Below are positions 25,252 through 32,484 of a stretch of DNA of 64,000 bases, piece by piece. The first letter of the stretch is position 1; each line of letters begins with the position of its first letter. Location: positions 21,038 through 85,037 of the forward strand of contig CAYGJS010000008.1 in assembly GCA_964350435.1 (NCBI GenBank), in the 5' to 3' direction. A program made the translations under genes and the position numbers. This DNA is from TMED27 sp964350435. Lineage in GTDB: Bacteria > Pseudomonadota > Alphaproteobacteria > Micavibrionales > Micavibrionaceae. The notes beneath the pieces are model-generated. The model made no database searches, was not told where the DNA came from, and worked only from the letters and a program-made list of their open reading frames with translations.

Positions 25252-25912
25252 CATTTGTCTTTTTGCTTGTGGCCTGCGCTGTATAGAGTTTTTCGAGGGC
25301 GCGGGCGCGGTTATACATGCTGTCGGGTAGGCCTTGGGTATTGGAAATCTCATTTAAATGGGCGCGTGCTTTTTCAAAGTTCTGCTCATGATGCGCTATC
25401 AGGACGGCTATTTCAAGATGGGCGTGTGCAGACCACGGATTTGAGGTGCTGCCGGCGATGGGTTTGAGCAAGGAGATGAGTTCCTGTGCTTTTTCCTTAT
25501 CGCTGCCGCCGATTCGGGAGGCCATGAGCACGCCTAGGGCACGGATGTCAGCGGGGATTTTTTGGTCTTGGGCGATTTTCATATAGAGCGTGAGGGCTTC
25601 GGCGGTTTTGTTGGTTTGCATGAAAACCCCTGCGCCGTTGAGATATTGAATGCCGCGAAGAGCCGGGCGCATATCGAGTTTTTCGAGTGTGAGCAGGTTT
25701 TCGGGGTAGTTTTCGGCTTGTTGAAGTTCGACCATCAGGGCGGTTTGTTTTTCTTTAACGGACGTATTCCATGCGGTGTAGCCAGAATAGGCGGCGGTCA
25801 GGAGTATCGTAGCGATGATGAATGTCAGGATATAGGGAGCGTTGTCTTTCCAGAGTTTTTCTATGCGTTCCTGACGCATGATTTGATCGACTTCGGCGAG
25901 TATTTCCGACAT
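25244..25912 (-). CDS. YfgM-like TPR protein, single-pass membrane
   Basis: 222 residues. A short cytoplasmic N-terminus (MSEILAEVDQIMRQERIEKL) leads to one helix (ILTFIIATILLTAAYSGYTAW, about residues 28-48) and then TPR-like helical pairs in the periplasm. The layout equals YfgM, which binds SecYEG and periplasmic chaperones. Its place as first gene of the bamB-der operon supports that assignment. The sequence does not show strong TPR consensus, so the function is inferred from topology and context. Confidence 0.8.
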   Translation of the reverse strand: MSEILAEVDQIMRQERIEKLWKDNAPYILTFIIATILLTAAYSGYTAWNTSVKEKQTALMVELQQAENYPENLLTLEKLDMRPALRGIQYLNGAGVFMQTNKTAEALTLYMKIAQDQKIPADIRALGVLMASRIGGSDKEKAQELISLLKPIAGSTSNPWSAHAHLEIAVLIAHHEQNFEKARAHLNEISNTQGLPDSMYNRARALEKLYTAQATSKKTNDE

Positions 25913-25966
25913 TTCTTGTTCCTTTATATTTTTAAGCGCAGGTAGACACAGTTACTTCATTTTGGG

Positions 25967-26030
25967 TTTCCCGCGCAAGCGAGAATCTTGGTTTGATTTT
26001 ATATTAAAGATCCCTGCTTTCGCAGGGAAT
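25967..26030. repeat. Double-hairpin element, family 2 (intergenic copy 1)
   Basis: On the minus strand: TTCCCTGCGAAAGCAGGGAT, an AT-rich spacer, then a second hairpin of the CCCGC..GCGGG type (with mismatches: TTCTCGCTTGCGCGGGAA). The same two hairpins in the same order occur at 48149-48210 and, inside a gene, at 61681-61748. Confidence 0.8.
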
Positions 26031-26043
26031 TCACTTTATTGAG

Positions 26044-26598
26044 TTATTCTTTCCATTTGATGGAGCAGCCCATGGACGGGGTTTGCGGAGCGGAAGGGGG
26101 GAGGCCTTGTGCGATTTCGAGCATGGCATTTACGAGTTCTTTGATGGTGGTCTCGTCTGCGTCTTTTGGCCCTGCGCTGTCGAGGCGGCCCCGGTATTGG
26201 AGAAGTCCAGAAGCATCGAAGCCGAAGATGTCGGGGGTGCAAACGGCGTCATAGGCTTTAGCTACGCTTTGGGTTTCGTCGATCAGATAGGGGAAGGCGA
26301 AGTTGTTTTCTTCGGCGAAAATTTTCATGTTTTCAAACGAATCAGCAGGGTAGTTGTCGGTGTCGTTGGGCATGATGCATACGATGCCTATGCCATGGCT
26401 TTGCAGGTTTTTGGCGTCATGGACGAAGCGTTTTATGATGGCCTTGACGTAGGGGCAATGGTTGCAGATGAAGGCGATCACGGTTGCGTTTTCGCCTTTG
26501 ACATCATTGTAGGATAAGGTTTTGCCGTCGATGTTTTTGAGTGTGAAGTCGGGAGCCTTAAAATCAGCCTCGAGCGCGGGTGTGTTTAGAAGTACCAT
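26044..26598 (-). CDS. Thioredoxin-fold redoxin (AhpC/TSA-like)
   Basis: 184 residues: APDFTLKNIDGKTLSYNDVKG at the start, then ICNHCPYVKAIIKRF with a CNHC motif, then VCIMPNDTDNYPADS and a central DIFGFD. This pattern belongs to a redoxin family often annotated as thioredoxin family protein or peroxiredoxin-like. It has no signal peptide, so it is probably cytoplasmic. It may be a thiol peroxidase; the substrate is unknown. It stands alone, divergent from the outer-membrane protein gene. Confidence 0.82.
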   Translation of the reverse strand: MVLLNTPALEADFKAPDFTLKNIDGKTLSYNDVKGENATVIAFICNHCPYVKAIIKRFVHDAKNLQSHGIGIVCIMPNDTDNYPADSFENMKIFAEENNFAFPYLIDETQSVAKAYDAVCTPDIFGFDASGLLQYRGRLDSAGPKDADETTIKELVNAMLEIAQGLPPSAPQTPSMGCSIKWKE

Positions 26599-26669
26599 GG
26601 GAATGTCTTTCTTCGTTTTTTATAGAGATGTGCATTTTATATCAAAAAGTCAATTTATTACAAATATGT

Positions 26670-26700
26670 TATTGACAATCATTCGCAATAAAAATATGAG
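26670..26700 (+). promoter_or_regulatory. Promoter with overlapping Fur-like box
   Basis: TTGACA (26672-26677), a 17-base spacer, then TATGAG (26695-26700). Overlapping it, TGACAAT-C-ATTCGCA resembles the 7-1-7 Fur consensus TGATAAT-N-ATTATCA at 11 of 14 positions, and outer TATTG/CAATA arms extend the symmetry. It suggests iron- or manganese-dependent repression of the downstream outer-membrane gene. Confidence 0.55.
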
Positions 26701-26739
26701 AGTTCATTCATTCAAATTTACAAGCAAGAGGGTTACATT

Positions 26740-27471
26740 ATGAGAATTTCTTCGGTTAAAATTTCTGTTCTTGGTCTTATGAGTATCGGGATTGCGGCTG
26801 TTCCAACGGCGGCGTTTGCGGGCAAAAGCGTTTCATCGCCTTATGTTGATAAAGGCGAGATCGAGATCGAGTCCAAGTTTGAAAGAAAATTTGATGACCG
26901 GTCTGCGGTTGATGGGGAATGGGAACAGAGTTTTGAAGTCGGGTATGGTTTGACCGATTATCTGGGTGTGGAAGCCGGGATTGAGTTTGAAAACCCGGCG
27001 AATGACGATATTGAGACGAAGAAACTTGAGCTTGAAGCGAAAGTGCAGCTGGCGGAGAAGGGCGCATGGATTGTCGATCCTGGCTTGAAGTTTGGTTATG
27101 GTTATAGCACGAATGGCGGCACGGATGAGATTGAAGCGGAGATTTTGCTGGCTAAAACCATCGGAAAATTCTCTCATGTTATGAATCTTGAACTTGGCCA
27201 TGAGGTTGGGGAAGGGTCTTCGGATCGGTATGAGCACGGGATTTCCTGGAAAACCAAGTATAAATATAAAGAAATATTCTCGCCGGGCATTGAGTATTAT
27301 GGCAGCATGGGTGATTCAACCGAGGATTATGATGATCAAAGCCATTTGCTGGGGCCTGTGGCGTATGGGGATTTGACCGAGAATTTTGAATATGCGTTTG
27401 GCGTTTTGGCGGGGATTTCCGATGCGGCGCCGGACGCCACGGTGAAGTTGAATTTTGAATATAAATTCTAA
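26740..27471 (+). CDS. Predicted outer-membrane beta-barrel protein
   Basis: 243 residues. A signal peptide (cleavage after TAAFA) is followed by alternating amphipathic strands (EIEIESKFERKF, EQSFEVGYGLTDYLGVEAGIEF, KLELEAKVQL) and ends in the aromatic residue of EYKF, as barrel substrates of BAM do. I do not recognise a named family. It is acidic overall, with about ten to twelve strands by eye. A Fur-like box covers its promoter, so a role in metal uptake or stress at low iron is possible. A strong terminator follows. Confidence 0.65.
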   Translation: MRISSVKISVLGLMSIGIAAVPTAAFAGKSVSSPYVDKGEIEIESKFERKFDDRSAVDGEWEQSFEVGYGLTDYLGVEAGIEFENPANDDIETKKLELEAKVQLAEKGAWIVDPGLKFGYGYSTNGGTDEIEAEILLAKTIGKFSHVMNLELGHEVGEGSSDRYEHGISWKTKYKYKEIFSPGIEYYGSMGDSTEDYDDQSHLLGPVAYGDLTENFEYAFGVLAGISDAAPDATVKLNFEYKF

Positions 27472-27500
27472 ATTCCGTGTTTTTGTAGATTTTTATAGAG

Positions 27501-27530
27501 GGGCCGTTGATGACGGCCCTTTTGTTTTTT
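27501..27530 (+). terminator. Rho-independent terminator
   Basis: GGGCCGT-TGATG-ACGGCCC stem-loop (7 bp) followed by TTTTGTTTTTT. It ends the outer-membrane protein transcript; the next gene starts 14 bases later. Confidence 0.85.
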
Positions 27531-27544
27531 GATAGAGTAAAAGA

Positions 27545-27877
27545 ATGTCTGAGATTATTCCGTTTTCAAAATCTTCGCATCCGTCCGGATTTAGTAATTG
27601 GCAGTTTAAGAAGCTGGACGGTTTGTATTTACAATCGGCGGCGAAGGGCGTTTTGACGTATCGCACAGTCGATTGTGATTTTGACGAGGGGGTTGCGAGC
27701 TATACCTATTACAAGTCAGAGCATTTTGCGCCGTATTTGAGATTTTTGATTCGCCGCGTGGGCCCGAGGGTCAGTATGTATGAGGTTTATCTTCAAGACA
27801 AAGGGCGGATCTTTAAAAGCGGGGTTTTTGAGAGGGCCTTTGAGCGGCTGCGGATTGAGGTCGAAAATCTTTTATAG
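27545..27877 (+). CDS. Hypothetical protein, 110 residues
   Basis: No family recognised. The protein is soluble with no signal, rich in aromatic and basic residues (YTYYKSEHFAPYLRFLIRRVG). The ATG at 27545 follows GATAGAGTAAAAGA. Codon use resembles its neighbours and the frame is fully open between a terminator and a repeat, so it is probably real. It is followed two bases later by the palindromic element before icd. Confidence 0.55.
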   Translation: MSEIIPFSKSSHPSGFSNWQFKKLDGLYLQSAAKGVLTYRTVDCDFDEGVASYTYYKSEHFAPYLRFLIRRVGPRVSMYEVYLQDKGRIFKSGVFERAFERLRIEVENLL

Positions 27878-27878
27878 C

Positions 27879-27966
27879 TGTCATTGCGAGGAAGCCTAAG
27901 GCTGACGCGGCAATCCAGAAAATCTTCTTGAAGGTTATGGATTGCTTCGCTACGCTCGCAAAGACG
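27879..27966. repeat. Interspersed palindromic element before icd
   Basis: TCATTGCGAGGAAGC..GCGGCAATCCAG on the left and GGATTGCTTCGCTACGCTC then GCAAAGACGCG on the right form an imperfect inverted repeat with a central AT-rich loop. The cATTGCGAgg..GCAATCC / GGATTGc..TCGCAA(T) pattern is one I know as an interspersed repeat in many bacterial genomes. It ends a few bases before the icd ribosome site (GGAGAGGG). Confidence 0.75.
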
Positions 27967-27980
27967 CGAAGGAGAGGGAC

Positions 27981-29198
27981 ATGTCTAAAATTAAAGTGAA
28001 AAATCCGATTGTAGAAATGGACGGCGACGAAATGACGCGGATTCTCTGGGCGTTTATCAAGGAGAAGCTGATCCTGCCTTATCTGGATGTGGATTTGAAG
28101 TATTATGATCTGTCGATCCAGAGCAGGGACGCCACCAATGACCAGATTACGATTGATGCGGCGGAGGCGATTAAGGTGCATGGGGTTGGGGTGAAATGCG
28201 CAACGATTACGCCAGACGAAGCGCGGGTTAAAGAGTTTGGTTTGAAGAAGATGTGGAAGTCGCCAAACGGGACGATCCGCAATATTTTGAACGGGACGGT
28301 TTTCCGGGAGCCCATTACTATGAAGAATGTGCCGAAATATGTGCCCGGATGGGAGCAGCCGATTATTATTGGCCGGCATGCATTCGGAGATCAGTATAAA
28401 GCGACGGATTTGAAAATTCCGGGACCGGGGAAGCTGGAGCTTGTTTATACGCCTGAAGGCGGCGCGCCGGAGGTGCATGAAGTTTTTGATTTCCCGTCCG
28501 CGGGCGTGGGGATGGCGATGTATAATCTGGATGAGAGTATTGAGGGGTTTGCGCGCAGTTCGTTTAATTACGCCTTAAGCCGCGGCTTTCCGATGTATAT
28601 GTCAACGAAGAATACGATCTTGAAGCAATATGACGGGAAGTTTATCGAGATTTTTCAGCGCATATATGACGCCGAGTTCAAGGACGCGTTTGAGGCCAAG
28701 GATTTGTGGTATGAGCATCGCCTGATTGATGACATGGTGGCGCAGGCGATTAAGTCCAAAGGCGGGTTTGTCTGGGCGTGTAAGAATTATGACGGTGATG
28801 TGCAGTCCGATATTGTGGCGCAAGGATTTGGTTCGCTCGGGCTTATGACCTCCGTGCTGCTGACCCCTGATGGGAAATGTGTGGAGGCGGAGGCCGCACA
28901 TGGAACGGTGACACGACATTTCCGAGAGCATCAAAAGGGGAATCCGACCTCGACCAATCCGATCGCCTCGATCTTTGCGTGGACGCGGGGATTGAAATAT
29001 CGCGGGGAGTTTGACGGCACGCCCGAAGTGGTGGCGTTTGCGGATACTCTGGAGAGGGTTTGTGTGGAAACCGTTGAAGGCGGGCAAATGACAAAAGATC
29101 TGGCGTTGCTGATTTCTAAAGATCAGGCGTATCTAACCACGGAAGAATTTCTGGCGGCTGTGGATGGGAATTTGCGCGCGGCGGCGCGTTCAAATTGA
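27981..29198 (+). CDS. icd: NADP-dependent isocitrate dehydrogenase (dimeric, eukaryote-like type)
   Basis: 405 residues from ATG 27981, preceded by GGAGAGGGAC; an upstream extension to 27942 runs through the repeat and is rejected. Signature pieces: NPIVEMDGDEMTRI, KCATITPDEARV, WKSPNGTIRNILNGTVFREPI (substrate Ser loop), EIFQRIYD, and EAAHGTVTRHF for the cofactor site. It is the TCA-cycle enzyme producing 2-oxoglutarate and NADPH. It has full family length. It is probably monocistronic. Confidence 0.96.
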   Translation: MSKIKVKNPIVEMDGDEMTRILWAFIKEKLILPYLDVDLKYYDLSIQSRDATNDQITIDAAEAIKVHGVGVKCATITPDEARVKEFGLKKMWKSPNGTIRNILNGTVFREPITMKNVPKYVPGWEQPIIIGRHAFGDQYKATDLKIPGPGKLELVYTPEGGAPEVHEVFDFPSAGVGMAMYNLDESIEGFARSSFNYALSRGFPMYMSTKNTILKQYDGKFIEIFQRIYDAEFKDAFEAKDLWYEHRLIDDMVAQAIKSKGGFVWACKNYDGDVQSDIVAQGFGSLGLMTSVLLTPDGKCVEAEAAHGTVTRHFREHQKGNPTSTNPIASIFAWTRGLKYRGEFDGTPEVVAFADTLERVCVETVEGGQMTKDLALLISKDQAYLTTEEFLAAVDGNLRAAARSN

Positions 29199-29276
29199 TT
29201 TTATTGAAAAAACTTGGGAACGTGTTATTTATAGCCTGGGCTGAGTTTCCAGCGAATGTAACAGGATTTTTATGCG

Positions 29277-30428
29277 ATGTTGAAAAAGTTGGTTTTGATC
29301 TGCGGGCTCCTTACGGGCTTTTCAGGCGGGGTGGCGCAGGCCGGATATGATAAGCCCTATGTCGGGGAGATCATAAATTATGACGCCAAATATGAAGATA
29401 CGTTTGTGCATTTGGCGCGGGATTATAATCTGGGCTTTACCGAGATGCGGGCGGCGAACCCGTATGTTGACCCTTGGCTTCCGGGTGCGGGTACGGATTT
29501 GATTTTACCGACGATGCATTTGCTTCCTGATGCTCCGCGTCAGGGGGTTGTGATTAATCTGGCGGATATGCGGCTTTATGCCTATTTGAACGGGGATGAG
29601 GCACCCTGGCATACGCCGATTGGTGTGGGGCGCGAGGGATTGAATACGCCTGAAGGGACAACCAAAATTGTTAGAAAAACAGAAGGACCTGTGTGGCGGC
29701 CTACGGAACGGATGCGTAAGGAAGATCCGACGCTTAAGGTTGCTTATGGGCAGGGGCCGGATAATCCGATGGGGACGCATGCGCTGTATTTTGGCTGGCC
29801 GCAATATGCGATGCATGGAACGAACCGTCCTTTCGGGATTGGGCGGCGCGTGAGTTCGGGGTGCATTCGATTGTATCCTGAGAAAATCAGAGAGGCGTTT
29901 GATTTGATTCCTGTGGGTACGAAAGTGACGATTGTGAATCAACCGATTAAGCTGGCGTGGATTGAGGACAAGCTTTATATGGAAGCGCATCCGACGTTGG
30001 AGCAATCTGTGGCGATGGAAGAAACGGCGCTGGTTCCGGAAAAGAAAATGACCAATAAGGAAATGAAATATTTGATTGATGTTGCGGGCGCACATCAGGA
30101 TCGTTTGCGCTGGCCGGCTATTCGTAAGGTTCTTAAAGAGCGTAACGGCTCTCCGGTGATGATTGCGCGGCGTCCCAGTATTGATGTTGATGAGGATTTG
30201 GAGATTGAAGAGGCTGAGTTGGGTACGCCGGAAGAGGCTCTAGATTTGCTGGAGGGCGGGTCGTCTCAGAAATCCGCAGATAAGGCTGCTGCTGTGCAGT
30301 CTGTTTCGGTTAAGCCTGCTTTGATTGAAGAGGTTGAGGAGAGTGTTTCTGTTCATTCGGAGTCGGAGGCAGAGGCGGCGAAGGTGACTGAGAATACTGC
30401 GAGACGGTCTTATACGCTTAATAATTAA
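29277..30428 (+). CDS. L,D-transpeptidase (YkuD family, ErfK/YbiS type)
   Basis: 383 residues. Signal peptide (cleavage near AQA), then a short LysM-like region (DTFVHLARDYNLGFTEMRAANPYVD), then the YkuD catalytic domain beginning QGVVINLADMRLYAY. The active-site motif HGTNRPFGIGRRVSSGCIRLY has the catalytic Cys. A C-terminal tail of about 130 residues is acidic and low complexity. It catalyses 3-3 cross-links in peptidoglycan or attaches lipoproteins to it. The tail is longer than usual and has no recognised domain. Confidence 0.92.
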   Translation: MLKKLVLICGLLTGFSGGVAQAGYDKPYVGEIINYDAKYEDTFVHLARDYNLGFTEMRAANPYVDPWLPGAGTDLILPTMHLLPDAPRQGVVINLADMRLYAYLNGDEAPWHTPIGVGREGLNTPEGTTKIVRKTEGPVWRPTERMRKEDPTLKVAYGQGPDNPMGTHALYFGWPQYAMHGTNRPFGIGRRVSSGCIRLYPEKIREAFDLIPVGTKVTIVNQPIKLAWIEDKLYMEAHPTLEQSVAMEETALVPEKKMTNKEMKYLIDVAGAHQDRLRWPAIRKVLKERNGSPVMIARRPSIDVDEDLEIEEAELGTPEEALDLLEGGSSQKSADKAAAVQSVSVKPALIEEVEESVSVHSESEAEAAKVTENTARRSYTLNN

Positions 30429-30471
30429 TTTATTCTAAGTGACAACGCCCCTAGGTGGTGGGATTTCAGGC

Positions 30472-30504
30472 GAAAAAAAAGGGCCGCAAATGCAGCCCTT
30501 TTTG
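30472..30504. terminator. Bidirectional terminator
   Basis: AAAAAAAA-GGGCCGC-AAAT-GCAGCCC-TTTTT. The stem has one mismatch and is flanked by A and T runs, so it can end both the L,D-transpeptidase transcript (plus) and the small lipoprotein transcript (minus). Confidence 0.8.
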
Positions 30505-30520
30505 ATTCTTACATAAAGGC

Positions 30521-30712
30521 TTATTTAGCCTGGTATGTTTTGAAAACTTTTTCTGCTGCTACTGGAGCTGCTGCTCTAGCGGCATTGTCCATTTCGCCTG
30601 CTGTACGCTCGTTTGCGTAGCTTGCGCCAGAATCATAGGAGCTTGTTGTGTCACATGCCGCAAGACCGAGTACTGATCCGGCGATGCAAAGTGTTGCTGC
30701 AAATTTTTTCAT
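30521..30712 (-). CDS. Small lipoprotein, entericidin-like size
   Basis: 63 residues. Lipobox LAAC at Cys20 after MKKFAATLCIAGSVLGLA. The mature part is 44 residues, Ala-rich, and predicted helical (GEMDNAARAAAPVAAEKVFKTY). A good ribosome site (GAGGTC) lies three bases before the ATG. No family is recognised. It resembles small outer-membrane lipoproteins, so anchoring in the envelope is the only safe statement. Confidence 0.7.
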   Translation of the reverse strand: MKKFAATLCIAGSVLGLAACDTTSSYDSGASYANERTAGEMDNAARAAAPVAAEKVFKTYQAK

Positions 30713-30936
30713 TTTGACCTCATTGTTTTTTGTAGTGGTTAAACCGAAAACTTACGCTCTTGAAAGAGCATTCATTCATTTTCTAGGAGTTACTCAAACG
30801 CATTGCACACTGTTTTTCAAGCGTTTTTTATAAATTTTCATCTTTTAGATGTTTTTTGTGATAATAATATCGCGTCTATTAATATTCATAAAAAGCGCGT
30901 TTGTAGGGTTTGCTAGAGAAAGCTTGCTATCAAGGG

Positions 30937-32151
30937 CTATATACGCTGGTTTTTTGCCACTTGTTCAAAATATTTATCAATTCCATTTTTGAGGGCGCGG
31001 GCAATTTTTTGCCGGTGAGAAGCGGTGTTGAGAAGCTGCGCCTCTTTTTTGTTTGAGATAAATCCCGCTTCGACGAGGACGGATGGGATGTCCGGTGCCT
31101 TGAGAACGGCGAAGCCGGCGGAGCGGTGGGCGTTGTCGAGCGTTTTAATGCCGGAATTTTTGAATGTCTGGACCAGTGTATTGGCAAAAAACTTTGATTG
31201 GTTCATGGTTTCGCGCATGGCGAGATCCATGAGAATATCTGCGACTTCTTTATCTTCGGTTTCGAGATCCACGCCCGCGATCAGGTCGACCTTGTTTTCG
31301 CGAGCGGCCAGTTTCGCGGTTTGGGCGTCGGAGGCTTTTTCAGACAGGGTATAGACCGAGGCGCCGCTGACTTCGGGTTTATCGAGGGCGTCGGCATGAA
31401 GCGAAATAAAGAGATCTCCGTCGCTTTGGCGGGCAATTTTGACGCGGTTGCCGAGTTTGATGAATGTATCGGTATCGCGGGTGAGTTTTACGCGATAATT
31501 TCCGCTGCGCTCCAGCTGGCTTTTGAGTTCCTTGGCCATAGCCAGAGTGATGTTGCGTTCATATATGCCATCACCGACTGCGCCGGGGTCAACGCCGCCA
31601 TGACCGGGGTCAATGATTATGAGTGGTTTTTTTGGGGTGGTTGGTGTTGCGGTTTGTGGCGGTGCGTTTGGGGGGTCGGGTTGTTTATGGGCGTTGGTTT
31701 TGCCGAGATCGCCGTGGAGGCTGTTATTGGTTTTGGCGAAGACGCTGGGGCTGGCATTGGCGAAATCAATGACGAGGCGCGGTGGTTTTTCGCCGCTGGC
31801 GGGGAGGGTGAAGGCACTTTGGATGCTGACGGGGCGGTTCAGGTCGAAGACGATGCGGGAAATTCCGGGCTCAAGATTGCCGTGGCGGGTTTCCATGACG
31901 CCTGCGCTTTGCGGGCTTTGGATTTGTCCGGCGCGCCATTCAAAGGCGGGCAGGTCGATGACCATCCGCACGGGGTCGGGCAATATAAAGGTGCGGAAAT
32001 CGGCGGCCTGGTCGAGGTCGATGACGAGGCGGGTTTTGCTGTTATATTCGCCGAAGCGCACGTTTTGAACGGTGAGGGCAAGGGCTTGGCCAGCCTGGAG
32101 AAAGGCCATGAGGGTGAGGGCGGCAGCGCAGATTAAATATTTAAGGTTCAA
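30937..32151 (-). CDS. N-acetylmuramoyl-L-alanine amidase (AmiC type, AMIN plus Amidase_3)
   Basis: 404 residues. A signal peptide (ALA) and an N-terminal AMIN domain (VQNVRFGEYNSKTRLVIDLD) target it to the septum. After a Thr/Pro linker comes the zinc amidase domain: IIIDPGHGGVDPGAVG with zinc His, a second zinc Glu in YERNITLAMA, HADAL with zinc His, and VLVEAGFISN with catalytic Glu. It splits peptidoglycan stem peptides during daughter-cell separation. It is divergent from rne, with a 333-base gap between. Confidence 0.93.
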   Translation of the reverse strand: MNLKYLICAAALTLMAFLQAGQALALTVQNVRFGEYNSKTRLVIDLDQAADFRTFILPDPVRMVIDLPAFEWRAGQIQSPQSAGVMETRHGNLEPGISRIVFDLNRPVSIQSAFTLPASGEKPPRLVIDFANASPSVFAKTNNSLHGDLGKTNAHKQPDPPNAPPQTATPTTPKKPLIIIDPGHGGVDPGAVGDGIYERNITLAMAKELKSQLERSGNYRVKLTRDTDTFIKLGNRVKIARQSDGDLFISLHADALDKPEVSGASVYTLSEKASDAQTAKLAARENKVDLIAGVDLETEDKEVADILMDLAMRETMNQSKFFANTLVQTFKNSGIKTLDNAHRSAGFAVLKAPDIPSVLVEAGFISNKKEAQLLNTASHRQKIARALKNGIDKYFEQVAKNQRI

Positions 32152-32484
32152 GATATTCTCTCGTGGAGGCTGGGTTTTATGGTGTCATTATTTTTATATA
32201 ACATATACGGTGCGGTGGGTGTAAAGCCTTCTTCGTGTTTGGGTTTGATCCATAGAGATTTCAGGGCTTTGAAAACGAATCACTTTATATCTTGCTGAAA
32301 TGGAAAAGCGGGTGTAGAGTGCACGGGATGTTCGAGCTTTACGGTTTTAGCGCTTATTGTATTTAAAAGGTTTCGCGGACTGTACAGCTAAAAATTTGAG
32401 ATTTAACGCGCTTTTGCGCCGTCCTTTGCACTTCGAGCATTGTCGCAGGGGGCAGGCTACGCATGCGCTTATAAGGAATATATT
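32152..32484 (+). promoter_or_regulatory. Upstream region and probable leader of rne
   Basis: The 333-base divergent gap between the amidase gene and rne has no gene. A candidate rne promoter is TTGCTG (32292-32297), 17 bases, TAGAGT (32315-32320), which would give a leader of about 160 bases. RNase E genes often autoregulate through a long leader, but I see no clear conserved hairpin here. A TTG-initiated extension at 32440 is less likely than ATG 32485 with AAGGA. Confidence 0.35.

Noticed and set aside
24559..25467. 302-codon open frame on the plus strand
   Set aside because: Antisense shadow of bamB and the TPR gene, both supported by motifs and operon order.
27942..27980. N-terminal extension of icd
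   Set aside because: It would translate the palindromic repeat; the family starts at MSKIKVKNPIVEMDGDE.
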